Source of the DNA: Chitinophaga pinensis
GTDB taxonomy: Bacteria; Bacteroidota; Bacteroidia; Chitinophagales; Chitinophagaceae
Length of the DNA: 64,000 nucleotides
Assembly: GCF_007896845.1 (NCBI RefSeq)
Contig: NZ_VOHS01000002.1
Location: 1-64,000 of the forward strand
Direction: 5' to 3'
This document shows, in pieces, positions 1-8,157 of this stretch. Both the position numbers and the translations under genes were made by a program. The first letter of the stretch is position 1, and every line of letters begins with the position of its first letter. Under the pieces are notes generated by a model. The model ran no database searches. It was not told where the DNA came from and was given only the letters and a program-made list of their open reading frames with translations.

Positions 1-66
1 GGTAAGGTTACTTCTTACCGTATCAGTTCACCTACTGCACGCAAAGTGAAGGTAAATCAATGGTGA
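1..66 (+). CDS. C-terminal end of a probable glycoside hydrolase (partial)
   Basis: The window opens inside an open frame whose last 21 residues read GKVTSYRISSPTARKVKVNQ plus W and then TGA. The YRI-S-x-x-(A/P)RKVKV pattern is common at the C-terminus of Bacteroidota secreted glycosidases, where the last beta-sandwich strand carries phrases such as 'SYRIRS..PR.VKV'. The family cannot be named from so few residues. It is read in the same direction as the decayed SDR gene that follows 55 bp later. Seen: open frame and stop. Inferred: glycosidase-type C-terminus. Confidence 0.45.
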   Translation, partial: GKVTSYRISSPTARKVKVNQW

Positions 67-121
67 CATAAAGAAATCACGGCCAGCAAGGGCTGATCAT
101 ATCCTATACCCTCATTCATTT

Positions 122-919
122 ATGCAACTCCTGACCGGTAAAATAATCTTACTGACGGGGCGGCTCATCCGGTATCTATTAGCATGTGCCCTGAAATATG
201 CGGAAGCAGGCGCCATCGTTGTGATCATATCCACGATGCGCCTGCCCTCGCATCGGCCATCCATCTATTAGGCAATCAGCACCATACGATCTTTGCAGAC
301 ATATCCCAATCCGCTGATGTGGAAGCGGCTATCCATGAAACACTGGCGAAGTATGGCAAAATAGACGTTATCCACAATAATGCGGGCATTGCCCACCCTT
401 CTACCCCCTACACGAAACCAGCGAATCAGAATGGGATCTGGTCATGACACCAATCTGAAAGTATCTACCTGACCACCCGGTATGGCATTCCGGCCCTGAA
501 AGAAAGCAAAGGATGCATCATCAACACCAGTAGTCTGGTTGCCGAAATCGGGCAGGAAAATCATGCTGCGTACACCGCCAGTAAAGGCGCGATCAATACC
601 CTCACGAAATCAATGGCGCTTGACTATGCTCCTTTTCAGATCCGTGTCAATGCCGTAGCTCCTGCCGGTGTAGGACACCTATGTTGCGCGAATGGGGAAA
701 TCAGCCCAATGCACAGGGATTTGAGCATATATGAATGATATACATGTGCTGGGGTATTGTCCGGAGGGAGATGTTATAGCCGATGCCTGTGTATTTCTGG
801 CGTCGGATAAAGCGCGGTTTATTACCGGACATGTGATGAATGTGAGTGGTGGTGCGGAGCTGGGATACAGGGCATCGATGCAGACGGCGGCAGCTATATC
901 GTACTATGCTACAAGATGA
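122..919 (+). pseudogene. Frameshifted SDR-family oxidoreductase
   Basis: Translation in three frames gives consecutive pieces of one short-chain dehydrogenase. An N-terminus MQLLTGKIILLTG (Rossmann start) runs to ALKYAEAGAIVVI near 225. The frame then changes to ADISQSADVEAAIHETLAKYGKIDVIHNNAG (about 250-420). After another change comes INTSSLVAEIG, the intact YTASKGA catalytic Y-x3-K, and IRVNAVAPAGV (about 470-670). After a last change come TPMLREWG and ACVFLASDKARFITGHVMNVSGGAELGYR (to about 885). The glycine-rich cofactor loop after LLTG is also damaged (RLIRYLLA). At least three frameshifts and no usable full-length frame make this a dead gene unless the sequence is faulty. Substrate unknown. 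Confidence 0.8.
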
Positions 920-1115
920 TCAAAAGGCGTTACAACATGACCACTTTTAAAAATATTGAAGTGTGTACTTTCATTAAATCGAAATACACAAACCATTATA
1001 TTTCTTATCAATAATAAAAAAGGATTCTTCTGTAAAGTCACCAATCTGCACACACTCTTTACGCTACAGTTATATAAATAATGCTTTCCTAAAGGGTCGA
1101 GGCCTGGTATGACCA

Positions 1116-1364
1116 CTACCCAATATTAGAGTCATCATATAATTGTGCAAGCGTTGTTTGAAGATGGCCCATATCAGTGGATGTTATCAGCGTTTTATGC
1201 TTTATCTGATTACTCCAATTGCAAAAATGGTATTCCGGATGCTCTTTGGTAAGAAAGATATTTTCTATCTTTTTCATGATGTTAATCCAATCATGAAATG
1301 GAAAAGAAAACTCAACCTGCGTAAATTCCTTTTTTAAATATTCAATCTTTTCTTCCCAAAACAT
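1116..1364 (-). CDS. Small hypothetical protein
   Basis: An 82-residue open frame starting MFWEEKIEYLKKEF and ending YDDSNIG. Composition is protein-like: acidic/lysine-rich N-terminal helix, many aromatic residues (F, W, Y, H) and no signal peptide or membrane segment. No family recognised. It follows the DUF3626-like gene on the same strand by about 100 bp. Small soluble aromatic-rich proteins in such positions can be immunity-type proteins, but nothing here proves that. Could also be a remnant of a longer gene. Confidence 0.4.
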   Translation of the reverse strand: MFWEEKIEYLKKEFTQVEFSFPFHDWINIMKKIENIFLTKEHPEYHFCNWSNQIKHKTLITSTDMGHLQTTLAQLYDDSNIG

Positions 1365-1464
1365 ATTTTATCTGTCAATTTCCTAAAGATAAGGCTTCTC
1401 CTTTATACATGTATTATGAGATATAGGAAGATGCAGCTTATAGTCAACTCTTCCTACGGCACAT

Positions 1465-2454
1465 CTACCGGATATATTGAGCGCTACCGATGTGCTGCCC
1501 AAAAAGGCACCAGACATTAAATAAACTGCACCGGTATACCAAACTGCCGCCCGAATTTCGTAAATACTCTCTGTAAGGACGGGCATCGCGCTTACCACCA
1601 TCTGACATTGACACATTGGATACATACATACGTTTCACATCTCTGTTAAACAGGATCGGAGAATGTATCTGTGCTTCTACATAGTCCAGCAGGCCGACAA
1701 CATCAGCACCGGCAATGTGATTACCTGTAGCAGCTTTATAAAGTGCCTTCAGGGTATTATCTCTCATATTCAAAATAATGCGATCCGGATGCGCGTAATT
1801 CGCCAGTTTATCTGCTGCCTGTGCATCCTGTCTGTAGTTAAATGAATCTCTGTCGAGCAAGGTACAATTCAGTTTAACATGATCTTTCAGCACCATGAAT
1901 GAAGCACCATAGTCACCCGCAGCGCCATGTCTGCTATTCTTGAAGTTAACTGCAGCGTAACGCGGACGCATACCAGAAGCGAAAGAGGGATTATTACCTG
2001 TCAGCTGACTACCAAACTTTTTAATCCGGTCTATCACACTTTTCTCATTGTCTTTCATCCCCAGCTTTCCTTTTGCATTTGAATAGTCAAATAGTCTTTC
2101 CTCCGCCAGCTTCCTTTCGGTCATATATCCCGGACGTTGAGGTGTTTCAAATGCATTTAATAATCTGGTTGCCTGACTGGTATTATTATAAAACTTATCC
2201 ACAGAAAAGTTCACTGTCAGTTCTGCATCTTTGAGTCTGTTTACCATCTGCCCGTACACATTTTCAGCCTGTGTAGGAGGTACTTTCAGTACTGTCATTA
2301 CACGCATAAGTCCCTGCAGATTGTCCAGCTTTGCGGTTGATGCGATATGCTTGCCCGTCATAGAAGCTACATCGACTGCTGCCAGTCGGGCCAGTGCTTC
2401 TTCCCTTTCCTTTGGTGTCATATTGAAATCAGTTAAGACTGATACAAAAATCAT
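1465..2454 (-). CDS. DUF3626-like protein, probably frameshifted near its C-terminus
   Basis: About 330 residues with no signal peptide. Pieces resemble the DUF3626 pattern as I remember it: LTVNFSVDKF (about 78-88), the RPRYAAVNF block followed by GDYGASFMVLKDHV (about 163-190), and YVEAQIHSPILFNRDVK (about 263-280). The function of that family is not established. The start is uncertain: an in-frame TAA lies two codons upstream of the ATG at 2454, and a second ATG at 2421 (MTPKERE) is equally good. The last ~25 residues look unnatural. In the next frame the same DNA reads RQFGIPVQFI then stop at 1517, which fits the '..(Y)GIP..' end expected, so a one-base error near 1550 is likely. Family assignment is tentative. 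Confidence 0.5.
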   Translation of the reverse strand: MIFVSVLTDFNMTPKEREEALARLAAVDVASMTGKHIASTAKLDNLQGLMRVMTVLKVPPTQAENVYGQMVNRLKDAELTVNFSVDKFYNNTSQATRLLNAFETPQRPGYMTERKLAEERLFDYSNAKGKLGMKDNEKSVIDRIKKFGSQLTGNNPSFASGMRPRYAAVNFKNSRHGAAGDYGASFMVLKDHVKLNCTLLDRDSFNYRQDAQAADKLANYAHPDRIILNMRDNTLKALYKAATGNHIAGADVVGLLDYVEAQIHSPILFNRDVKRMYVSNVSMSDGGKRDARPYREYLRNSGGSLVYRCSLFNVWCLFGQHIGSAQYIR

Positions 2455-2551
2455 CCATTATCGGGGACAGGCCAATCCCCTATTCCGGTGAGCCGGCTCC
2501 CTTATATCGGGGATATATTGATTTTTAATTTGCTACGTAGCTATATGATCA

Positions 2552-3205
2552 TTATTTATGCTTTCTCTTTTTCTCTATGATTAGCTCGGTTACCGTTTCA
2601 CCCGTTTCATCATATTTTTCAGTTTTTACAAGTTTCCCTTTTTTATAAATCCTGCGCTCAACACGTATGTCATCTACAAAGTCGGTTGCGAACCTGAGTT
2701 CCCGCTTATTACTGTCAGCATAGCCAAACCTTGTACCATTCTCTTTTCCATTAATGTAGGTTGATTCTGTCATCTGACGTCCATTGCTATAATAAAAATG
2801 AGAAAGACCATTTGCAAGACCATTTTTATACATATGGTCAGCCATTACGCTTTTTCTATAGTCATAAATGATTCTGAGCCCCTCTATCTTTCCGTGTATG
2901 AAAGTTGATACGTCTGTCCCAAAAGGAGTTTGCTTCCTATAAAGACCGTGCAGTGTATCATTCACATATTCTATTTCACGTACCAGATCTCCATCGGGAT
3001 TATAGTATTTACAAAGACCATTCTTTTTTCCGTCAATGTAATATTCCATATGTGAAATGTTACTGGTGTCCCTCCATCGGGTAATCCATAATCCTGTCTT
3101 CTTTCCATTATTGTCAATTTTATTTGTATCCGAAGGCACCTGTGCAAAGACAATTGTTGAAATAAAAGCGATGAAAAATGTTAATGAGAAAAATTTGATA
3201 GTCAT
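2552..3205 (-). CDS. Secreted MORN/YwqK-type repeat protein
   Basis: 217 residues with a cleavable signal peptide (MTIKFFSLTFFIAFISTIVFAQ). The rest is a chain of short beta-hairpin repeats of the MORN_2 kind: NGKKTGLWITRW, IDGKKNGLCKYYNPDGDLV, NDTLHGLYRKQ, IHGKIEGLRIIYDYR, KNGLANGLSHFYYSNGRQM, INGKENGTRFGYADSNK. The tail is lysine-rich (IIEKKRKHK). Such proteins are often annotated 'toxin-antitoxin system YwqK family antitoxin', but most have no shown antitoxin role. Probably exported to the periplasm or outer membrane. No co-directional partner gene is close enough to indicate a system. Confidence 0.75.
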   Translation of the reverse strand: MTIKFFSLTFFIAFISTIVFAQVPSDTNKIDNNGKKTGLWITRWRDTSNISHMEYYIDGKKNGLCKYYNPDGDLVREIEYVNDTLHGLYRKQTPFGTDVSTFIHGKIEGLRIIYDYRKSVMADHMYKNGLANGLSHFYYSNGRQMTESTYINGKENGTRFGYADSNKRELRFATDFVDDIRVERRIYKKGKLVKTEKYDETGETVTELIIEKKRKHK

Positions 3206-3401
3206 ATGTATAGGCTGATTTTAAAACTTTTATCTGATCAATGTCGTGGTAGCTAATACCATCAGGATTCTACCCTTTCCGGTGAAATGGGTGCAGGCTG
3301 CGGAAACTGTTTTTACGCTGACAATAAGATCATCTGATTGTATCGAACATTTTTGAACTGAGAACATAGGTAAAATAAAAAGACACTTATATCGGGTGCC
3401 T

Positions 3402-3674
3402 ATGGGATATTTAAATTTGCAGACAAATATAACGGAGAAATTAATTCTTTCTAATAATAGCCCTCCGGTATTAACAGGGAGTGTACCTAATGGTTATATA
3501 TACAAGACAGGAACAGGATACGACCAATACGTGGACTTGATGCGAAGATCGTCTCTGTTGGTGTATTAACGGTGATATTTTTGCCCGGAGATAAAAAGCA
3601 GGAGTTATATCAATAGAGGGTCAACCTGCAGCAGATGCTACAGAAAGGTATCAAATATTTATCGGGAATATGTA
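3402..3674 (+). pseudogene. Short decayed ORF in the 3206-3724 gap
   Basis: The 520-bp gap between two minus-strand genes carries protein-like text in shifting plus-strand frames. An ATG at 3402 opens 55 residues (ILSNNSPPVLTGSVPNGYIY then KTGTGYDQYVDL) to a stop at 3567. From about 3540 another frame continues DAKIVSVGVLTVIFLPGDKKQELYQ, and a third reads ISIEGQPAADATERYQIFIGNM to a TAA near 3672. The three pieces join smoothly with two frameshifts, which suggests a small broken gene. No family recognised. The alternative is chance, since each piece is short. A TAAATTTG word at 3412-3419 resembles a -7 element but overlaps the ORF start. Confidence 0.3.
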
Positions 3675-3724
3675 AAGTTCAATAGGCATAGTTACTCACC
3701 AGTATACAGTTATCAGGCAATGTT

Positions 3725-4486
3725 TCATTCCCGCTGAATAACATAGGGAGTAGCTGATGGGGCAGAATAAGGGTTTATTTCAGATTGTTTATCTGTCTCA
3801 TCATATACCTGTTCTGTCGTAATGTGTCTGACATATACCGGCTGTGGTGCTGATATACCTACGATATCAGCCGCGTAATCTTTCCTGCTGCAAGCTGGTC
3901 CATCTTTACGGAAAGCTCTTATTTGCAAAACCACTACGAGCGTTCCGGTTCCCGGCACATCGACAGACATGGCGGTTGCTGTAAATGGCTGGCTGGGGTC
4001 AATTTGTATGGTGGAGGTCTTCGTGCCAATTACGCGTTGGGTGCCAAAGCTGATACGTGCCGCGATGATCTTTACTTCCAATGCGGTGATCCCTTTGCCC
4101 GCCAACAAGCATTGTGCAGGAATATGCAGCATGCCTTCCTCTGTTAGTGTGGGTGCGATTGTAAAAAATCTGTCTATACCTGTATGCTGGTTAAAGCGGA
4201 AGCCTTTTATAGCACTGATATCCTTGTCTGTTGCCCGGATCAAAGCGCTGTTCAGGCGGTTGACCTGCGTACCGTCATTGTGGATATCCAGTTCATCATC
4301 AAATATACTACGGATAAGAGCGCCTTTTCTGCTGGCTATCCCGAAACGTTTTGCGGCCCGCCGGGTCGCATCAGTTTGTTTTACACTTACAGGAGTACTG
4401 CGCAACAGGTATTGACCTTTGCGGTAGTAACCGATCATATTACCGAGTTTACCGGTAAATAAAATGATAGAATCTTGTCTGGCCAT
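3725..4486 (-). CDS. Conserved hypothetical protein (DUF6266-like N-terminus)
   Basis: The frame extends to 4585, but the natural start is MARQDSIILFTGKLGNMIGY at 4486 (253 residues), because the 33 residues upstream look like untranslated leader. The N-terminus FTGKLGNMIGYYRKGQYLLRSTP followed by TDATRRAAKRFG resembles Bacteroidota proteins of the DUF6266 type, which start with 'GKVGNVVGYxWKGxxxIRxxP'. The remainder (RFFTIAPTLTEEGMLHIPA, TGTLVVVLQIRAFRKDG) looks like beta-sandwich. No signal peptide. Function unknown. Family link rests on the N-terminal motif only. Confidence 0.6.
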   Translation of the reverse strand: MARQDSIILFTGKLGNMIGYYRKGQYLLRSTPVSVKQTDATRRAAKRFGIASRKGALIRSIFDDELDIHNDGTQVNRLNSALIRATDKDISAIKGFRFNQHTGIDRFFTIAPTLTEEGMLHIPAQCLLAGKGITALEVKIIAARISFGTQRVIGTKTSTIQIDPSQPFTATAMSVDVPGTGTLVVVLQIRAFRKDGPACSRKDYAADIVGISAPQPVYVRHITTEQVYDETDKQSEINPYSAPSATPYVIQRE

Positions 4487-4635
4487 CAAAAATAATACTG
4501 GTGAATACTGAAAATACGAAAAGCCTGAAAAAGGGTACTTAGGCGATAGAGAAGAGTTCCCAACAGCTGTGACAGAGTTATCCACTTTATATATAAAAAA
4601 CCTGCTATTTCACCAGTGTATATTATTCATGGTAA

Positions 4636-4676
4636 ATAAAATGGGCCTGTGATATGCTATCACAGGCCCATTTTAT
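4636..4676 (-). terminator. Hairpin terminator with 19-bp perfect stem
   Basis: Arms 4636-4654 and 4658-4676 are exact inverted copies around a TGC loop, with a GGGCCTGTGATA core flanked by A- and T-tracts. It lies just after the stop of the small membrane protein (minus strand) and before the start of the DUF6266-like gene. The tracts on both sides would let it work in either direction. Confidence 0.8.
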
Positions 4677-4691
4677 AAAAATCTTTTCAGG

Positions 4692-5012
4692 TTATTTGTT
4701 GCCAAACTGATACTTCGGCATCACCAGCAGTCTTACGATAGTATGTGCTGAAAGTGACAAAACAACAACCATTCCGAGGATCAGTAACTGTTTACCGGGC
4801 GTATCGAATACATCCAGTATAGAGGAGGTGTTAGTACCTGCGTATAACATTGCCAGCAGGAAAACCAATCCACCGCAGATCCAGAGGGTCAGGTGTGAAT
4901 AGAAATACCGTTTCTTCTGATAACCTTTTTTTCCAAATGATGTAAACAGTAATACAACGTGGGCAAGAAAGAAAAGCAGCGCCAGAATAGCAAGGGAGTT
5001 AAAAGCAATCAT
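4692..5012 (-). CDS. Small integral membrane protein
   Basis: 106 residues with three clear hydrophobic segments: FNSLAILALLFFLAHVVLLF (about 3-24), LTLWICGGLVFLLAMLYAG (about 42-60) and LLILGMVVVLSLSAHTIVRLL (about 75-95). A basic loop (GKKGYQKKRYFYSH) joins the first two. No family recognised. It follows the cytochrome c gene on the same strand by 100 bp and ends at a strong hairpin, so the two may be co-transcribed. A role in respiration is only suggested by that neighbour. Confidence 0.6.
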   Translation of the reverse strand: MIAFNSLAILALLFFLAHVVLLFTSFGKKGYQKKRYFYSHLTLWICGGLVFLLAMLYAGTNTSSILDVFDTPGKQLLILGMVVVLSLSAHTIVRLLVMPKYQFGNK

Positions 5013-5113
5013 GGTCTTACATTTAAAGTTGTGTAGTCTATAATAGTTAATTCAACAATAGGTAGATGTTTCTACCTAAAGATATTGCTTTTAGCTATTC
5101 GGCCCAAACCCTT

Positions 5114-5542
5114 CTAGTGCTGATGAGGCGCTTCTTCTCCCCCTGCAGGCTTCGATGCCGGTTCTTTTTGTCCGTTGTGGCAGGTATAACAGGTCACTGT
5201 CATTACCTGCATACCTTTCTCATCCTTACCGGATTTAAAGTATTTTTTATTAATACGGAAGGTCATTTTCAGCATTTCGCGGGCAGTCTCCTTTTCTTCT
5301 TTTGCATCGCTGGCGAAGTCCATTTTCTGTGGATTATCCGGCAGTTTGGCATGACAGTAGTCACATTTAACGCCCAGAGCCTTGTTGTAGCTGCGCATCT
5401 CTTTCATCAGATCGTCATGGCTGATGTTTTTGGGTAATACTTTCAGATTTTTCGCCTTTTCCTCCGGAGGTGTGGATAAAGAGCATAATGTCGCTGCCAG
5501 CAATAGGGCCAGCGGTACCAGGTAGGTCCGTTTGAATTGCAT
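5114..5542 (-). CDS. Periplasmic c-type cytochrome, reaction-centre-cytochrome-like
   Basis: 142 residues from MQFKRTYLVPLALLLAATL, a signal peptide; an upstream start at 5575 would put 11 extra residues before it and is unlikely. Two haem-binding CxxCH motifs are visible: CDYCH (with LPKNISHDDLMKEMRSYNKALGVK in front) and CYTCH near the C-terminus. This layout matches the CytC_RC-type family ('photosynthetic reaction centre cytochrome c subunit') that is widespread in non-photosynthetic Bacteroidota and Acidobacteria and presumably carries electrons in the periplasm. The tail GGEEAPHQH is His-rich. The redox partner is not evident from neighbours. Confidence 0.8.
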   Translation of the reverse strand: MQFKRTYLVPLALLLAATLCSLSTPPEEKAKNLKVLPKNISHDDLMKEMRSYNKALGVKCDYCHAKLPDNPQKMDFASDAKEEKETAREMLKMTFRINKKYFKSGKDEKGMQVMTVTCYTCHNGQKEPASKPAGGEEAPHQH

Positions 5543-5611
5543 AAGTGTTATAGTTAAGCTTCCTAAATCAGGCAAGGAACTTACAAAATTTCCCCATACT
5601 TATACAAATTA

Positions 5612-6625
5612 TTACAAGAGCCCCAATATTTTATGTTTAAGGCTGGGAAAACGGTATCCAACGGTAAGAGAAAAATCACTGTTTTGCAGATGCAGGTGTG
5701 CGGCGGGCAGGTGGTCCCGGGCATAGTCGTGGCTGGCACTGAGGTAGCTGAAGAAATGATCTCCGTTATATCCACAGTTGATTTTACCGATTGCGCTATA
5801 TACAAGGCTGATCTCCTTGGGGTTAAAACGGTTGTCATATAGCGGGTACTGGCCTCCGGCGCCTACCAGTAATGTCGGACTGATGGACCATCCTCCTTCC
5901 ATTACAATATTGCAGGAATAGCCTACATAACCGATGGCCGATACCCATGCGGGTTGTGGTTTTACCAGTTCGTAGACCATGGAATCCTTTGCTTCATCAC
6001 CAATGAGATTCGCTTTTGCAAAGCTGAATTGCTGGTACTCCGGACTAATCATAAACAGCCAGCTGCCGGCAGTCTGTCGCTGCAGGCTGCTGTAGAAATT
6101 GGCTGCACTATAGGAGAAGTGCTTTGGATTTGTAAAAAGGTAAAAATTGGCGTCATATCTACGGTAGCGGATATTTTCAAATGTCACCGGCGGATCCCTC
6201 CTGCGGCCACGTACCTCAAAAAGCATCCCGTCTACCCGCTGGAACCCTGCCTCTACACCAAAACGATAGCCAAACTGTGACACCTGAAGATTACGGTTGC
6301 GCAAACCGGTTGTCCTGTCAGCCAGACTGGTATAAGGTAAGGTAAAGTCGTAAAAAAGAGAAAGGTATTTGTAGTTAAGATTGAATCCGGTATAACCGGC
6401 GTTATTCGCTAACAGGCGAAAGTATTCCCGTGGCGTTTTTTTTGTCTGGAAAATAAAACTGCTGCCGGAGTAACCACCATACAGCTGTATATTATTATCC
6501 TTTTCAAAAGGTTTCACCCATGCGGTATCCCGCGTGTTCTGGGCGTACAAACAGCCTGCTCCTATAATCTGTAAAAGCAGGAACAGGCTGATGTTCAGTT
6601 GTAGGTTTAATAAAAAGCGTTTCAT
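5612..6625 (-). CDS. Outer-membrane beta-barrel protein (DUF4421-like)
   Basis: 337 residues with a signal peptide (ISLFLLLQIIGAGCLYAQ). The mature part alternates polar and aromatic residues as in outer-membrane strands: NNAGYTGFNLNYKYLSLFYDFTLP, FGYRFGVEAGFQRVDG, PTLLVGAGGQYPLYDNRF, and a C-terminal strand FSLTVGYRFPSLKHK. The 'N-x-GY-x-GF-x-L-x-YKYLSLxYDFxLP' passage resembles DUF4421 barrels. The gene begins 1 bp after the stop of the GH29 fucosidase, so it is the last gene of that transcription unit. A transport or structural role is possible. No ligand can be inferred. Confidence 0.65.
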   Translation of the reverse strand: MKRFLLNLQLNISLFLLLQIIGAGCLYAQNTRDTAWVKPFEKDNNIQLYGGYSGSSFIFQTKKTPREYFRLLANNAGYTGFNLNYKYLSLFYDFTLPYTSLADRTTGLRNRNLQVSQFGYRFGVEAGFQRVDGMLFEVRGRRRDPPVTFENIRYRRYDANFYLFTNPKHFSYSAANFYSSLQRQTAGSWLFMISPEYQQFSFAKANLIGDEAKDSMVYELVKPQPAWVSAIGYVGYSCNIVMEGGWSISPTLLVGAGGQYPLYDNRFNPKEISLVYSAIGKINCGYNGDHFFSYLSASHDYARDHLPAAHLHLQNSDFSLTVGYRFPSLKHKILGLL

Positions 6626-6626
6626 T

Positions 6627-7985
6627 TCATCTCAAAGTCAGCTCAATCACTGGTATCTCCACCGGAGGCTTTTTCAAAGGCATCGTGAGTACTAGATCAT
6701 TGCTGCCCTGATTTTCCTTTCCAAGATACTTTATTTCTGAATTATCATGCAGGAATTGCACATATTTAACTTTTTGGTTAAATCCTTGCAGCACCAGTTT
6801 ATTGAGTGGCCATGATAATAAATGTACATATAATTTACGGGTGGTCGGGTTGTAGGTCAGCATGGTTCCATTAGGCGCCTGAAACTCTTCCGGTGCCTGT
6901 GTACAGCCATAAATAGCCGGACTATTGACAGCCATCCAGTCTCCGATGGCACCCAATGCATCTTTTGCACGGTAGTCAAACAGTCCGCGGGCGGTAGGAC
7001 CCACATTCAGTAACAGGTTTCCTCCTTTACTGACGGAGCCGATCAGCAGCTGCAACAGTTGAGACGGGCTCTTCCAGCTGTCTTCATCGCGATAATATCC
7101 CCACGAGCCGGAGAAGGTCTGACAGGTTTCCCATGCTACCTTTTTACCGTTTACGGTCGGCCATTCGGCTACCTGTGTCTGTTCAGGCGTAACAAAGTCA
7201 AAGCCGTCTTCATAGTCATTCAGATCAAGGCGGTTATCCACAATGATCCCGGGTTGCAGTTTATGCATCATTTTCATCAGGTCCAGAGAGCCCCAATCGT
7301 CCCGGCCCTTGCCATTTTTACCGGGATAGGAAAAGTCCAGCCACATGATATCGATCTTACCGTATTTCGTCAGTAATTCCTTGATCTGATTGTACATGTA
7401 TTCACGGTATTTGCTCATGTCTTTTCCCTGATTCAGTCTTGCATAAGCGGTATCGCTGTCACCCGCCGGTTGTTGCGGATGGTGTCTGTCTATCGTAAAA
7501 TCAGGATGGTGCCAGTCCAGCAGGGAGTAATAAAAGCCGACCTTCAGTCCTTCTGCCCTGAATGCCTCTACCCATTCCTTTATCAGGTCACGCTTTGCCT
7601 GCGTATTGGTAGCCTTATAATCAGTGTACTTTGAATCAAAGAGGCAGAATCCTTCATGGTGTTTACTGGTGATCACAGCGTACTTCATCCCTGCAGCTTT
7701 TGCCATTCTGGCCCATTCCTTCGGATTATACAAATCGGGGTTGAACTGATCGAAATACTGTTGATAATCTTCGTTGGTCAGCTGCTCCCGTTTCTTGACC
7801 CACTCATGCCGGGCGGGCAGGGCGTACAGTCCCCAGTGAATGAACATACCAAAGCGGTCGTTGGTCCACCAGGCCATTCTTTTCTGTTGGTCTCCGGGTT
7901 TTTCAAAGCCAATCTTTTTCTGTGAAAAGGTTAACGGGCAATAACATAACAAAGCTGCCAGCAGCAATAAATAGTGTTTTCTCAT
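6627..7985 (-). CDS. GH29 alpha-L-fucosidase, secreted
   Basis: 452 residues, signal peptide MRKHYLLLLAALLCYCPLTFS. GH29 hallmarks are FGMFIHWGLYALPARHEW (about 45-62), the KYAVITSKHHEGFCLFDSKYTDY block (101-123), VGFYYSLLDWHHPDF and IDIMWLDFSYPG, where Asp217 is the expected nucleophile. The segment KGGNLLLNVGPTARG and a C-terminal beta-sandwich are also present. It should remove terminal L-fucose from host, plant or microbial glycans in the periplasm or outside the cell. It sits downstream of the SusC/SusD pair, separated by a terminator-like hairpin, and directly before the outer-membrane barrel gene. The acid/base residue cannot be fixed by eye. Confidence 0.93.
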   Translation of the reverse strand: MRKHYLLLLAALLCYCPLTFSQKKIGFEKPGDQQKRMAWWTNDRFGMFIHWGLYALPARHEWVKKREQLTNEDYQQYFDQFNPDLYNPKEWARMAKAAGMKYAVITSKHHEGFCLFDSKYTDYKATNTQAKRDLIKEWVEAFRAEGLKVGFYYSLLDWHHPDFTIDRHHPQQPAGDSDTAYARLNQGKDMSKYREYMYNQIKELLTKYGKIDIMWLDFSYPGKNGKGRDDWGSLDLMKMMHKLQPGIIVDNRLDLNDYEDGFDFVTPEQTQVAEWPTVNGKKVAWETCQTFSGSWGYYRDEDSWKSPSQLLQLLIGSVSKGGNLLLNVGPTARGLFDYRAKDALGAIGDWMAVNSPAIYGCTQAPEEFQAPNGTMLTYNPTTRKLYVHLLSWPLNKLVLQGFNQKVKYVQFLHDNSEIKYLGKENQGSNDLVLTMPLKKPPVEIPVIELTLR

Positions 7986-8082
7986 AGCGGAATTAACGGT
8001 TTTTAAGGAAAGTAATCTTTCACCTGTAATGGATACGGGGTTGCGTACCCGGGTTCCTAAAATAGTAAACTCTTAGCGAAAA

Positions 8083-8124
8083 CACAAGAGGCTGACCAGA
8101 ATAGATTCCGGTCAGCCTCTTGTG
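8083..8124 (-). terminator. Hairpin terminator after the SusD gene
   Basis: Arms 8083-8097 and 8110-8124 are a perfect 15-bp inverted repeat (CACAAGAGGCTGACC) around a 12-base loop, followed on the minus strand by GTTTTC. It lies 33 bp past the SusD stop and about 100 bp before the fucosidase start. It may end or attenuate SusCD transcription. Confidence 0.75.
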
Positions 8125-8157
8125 AGAATGACGAATTAAGAATTAGTTTATCTGACC

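Noticed and set aside
904..1116. 70-residue minus-strand open frame
   Set aside because: Composition is not protein-like, and it overlaps the end of the SDR remnant.
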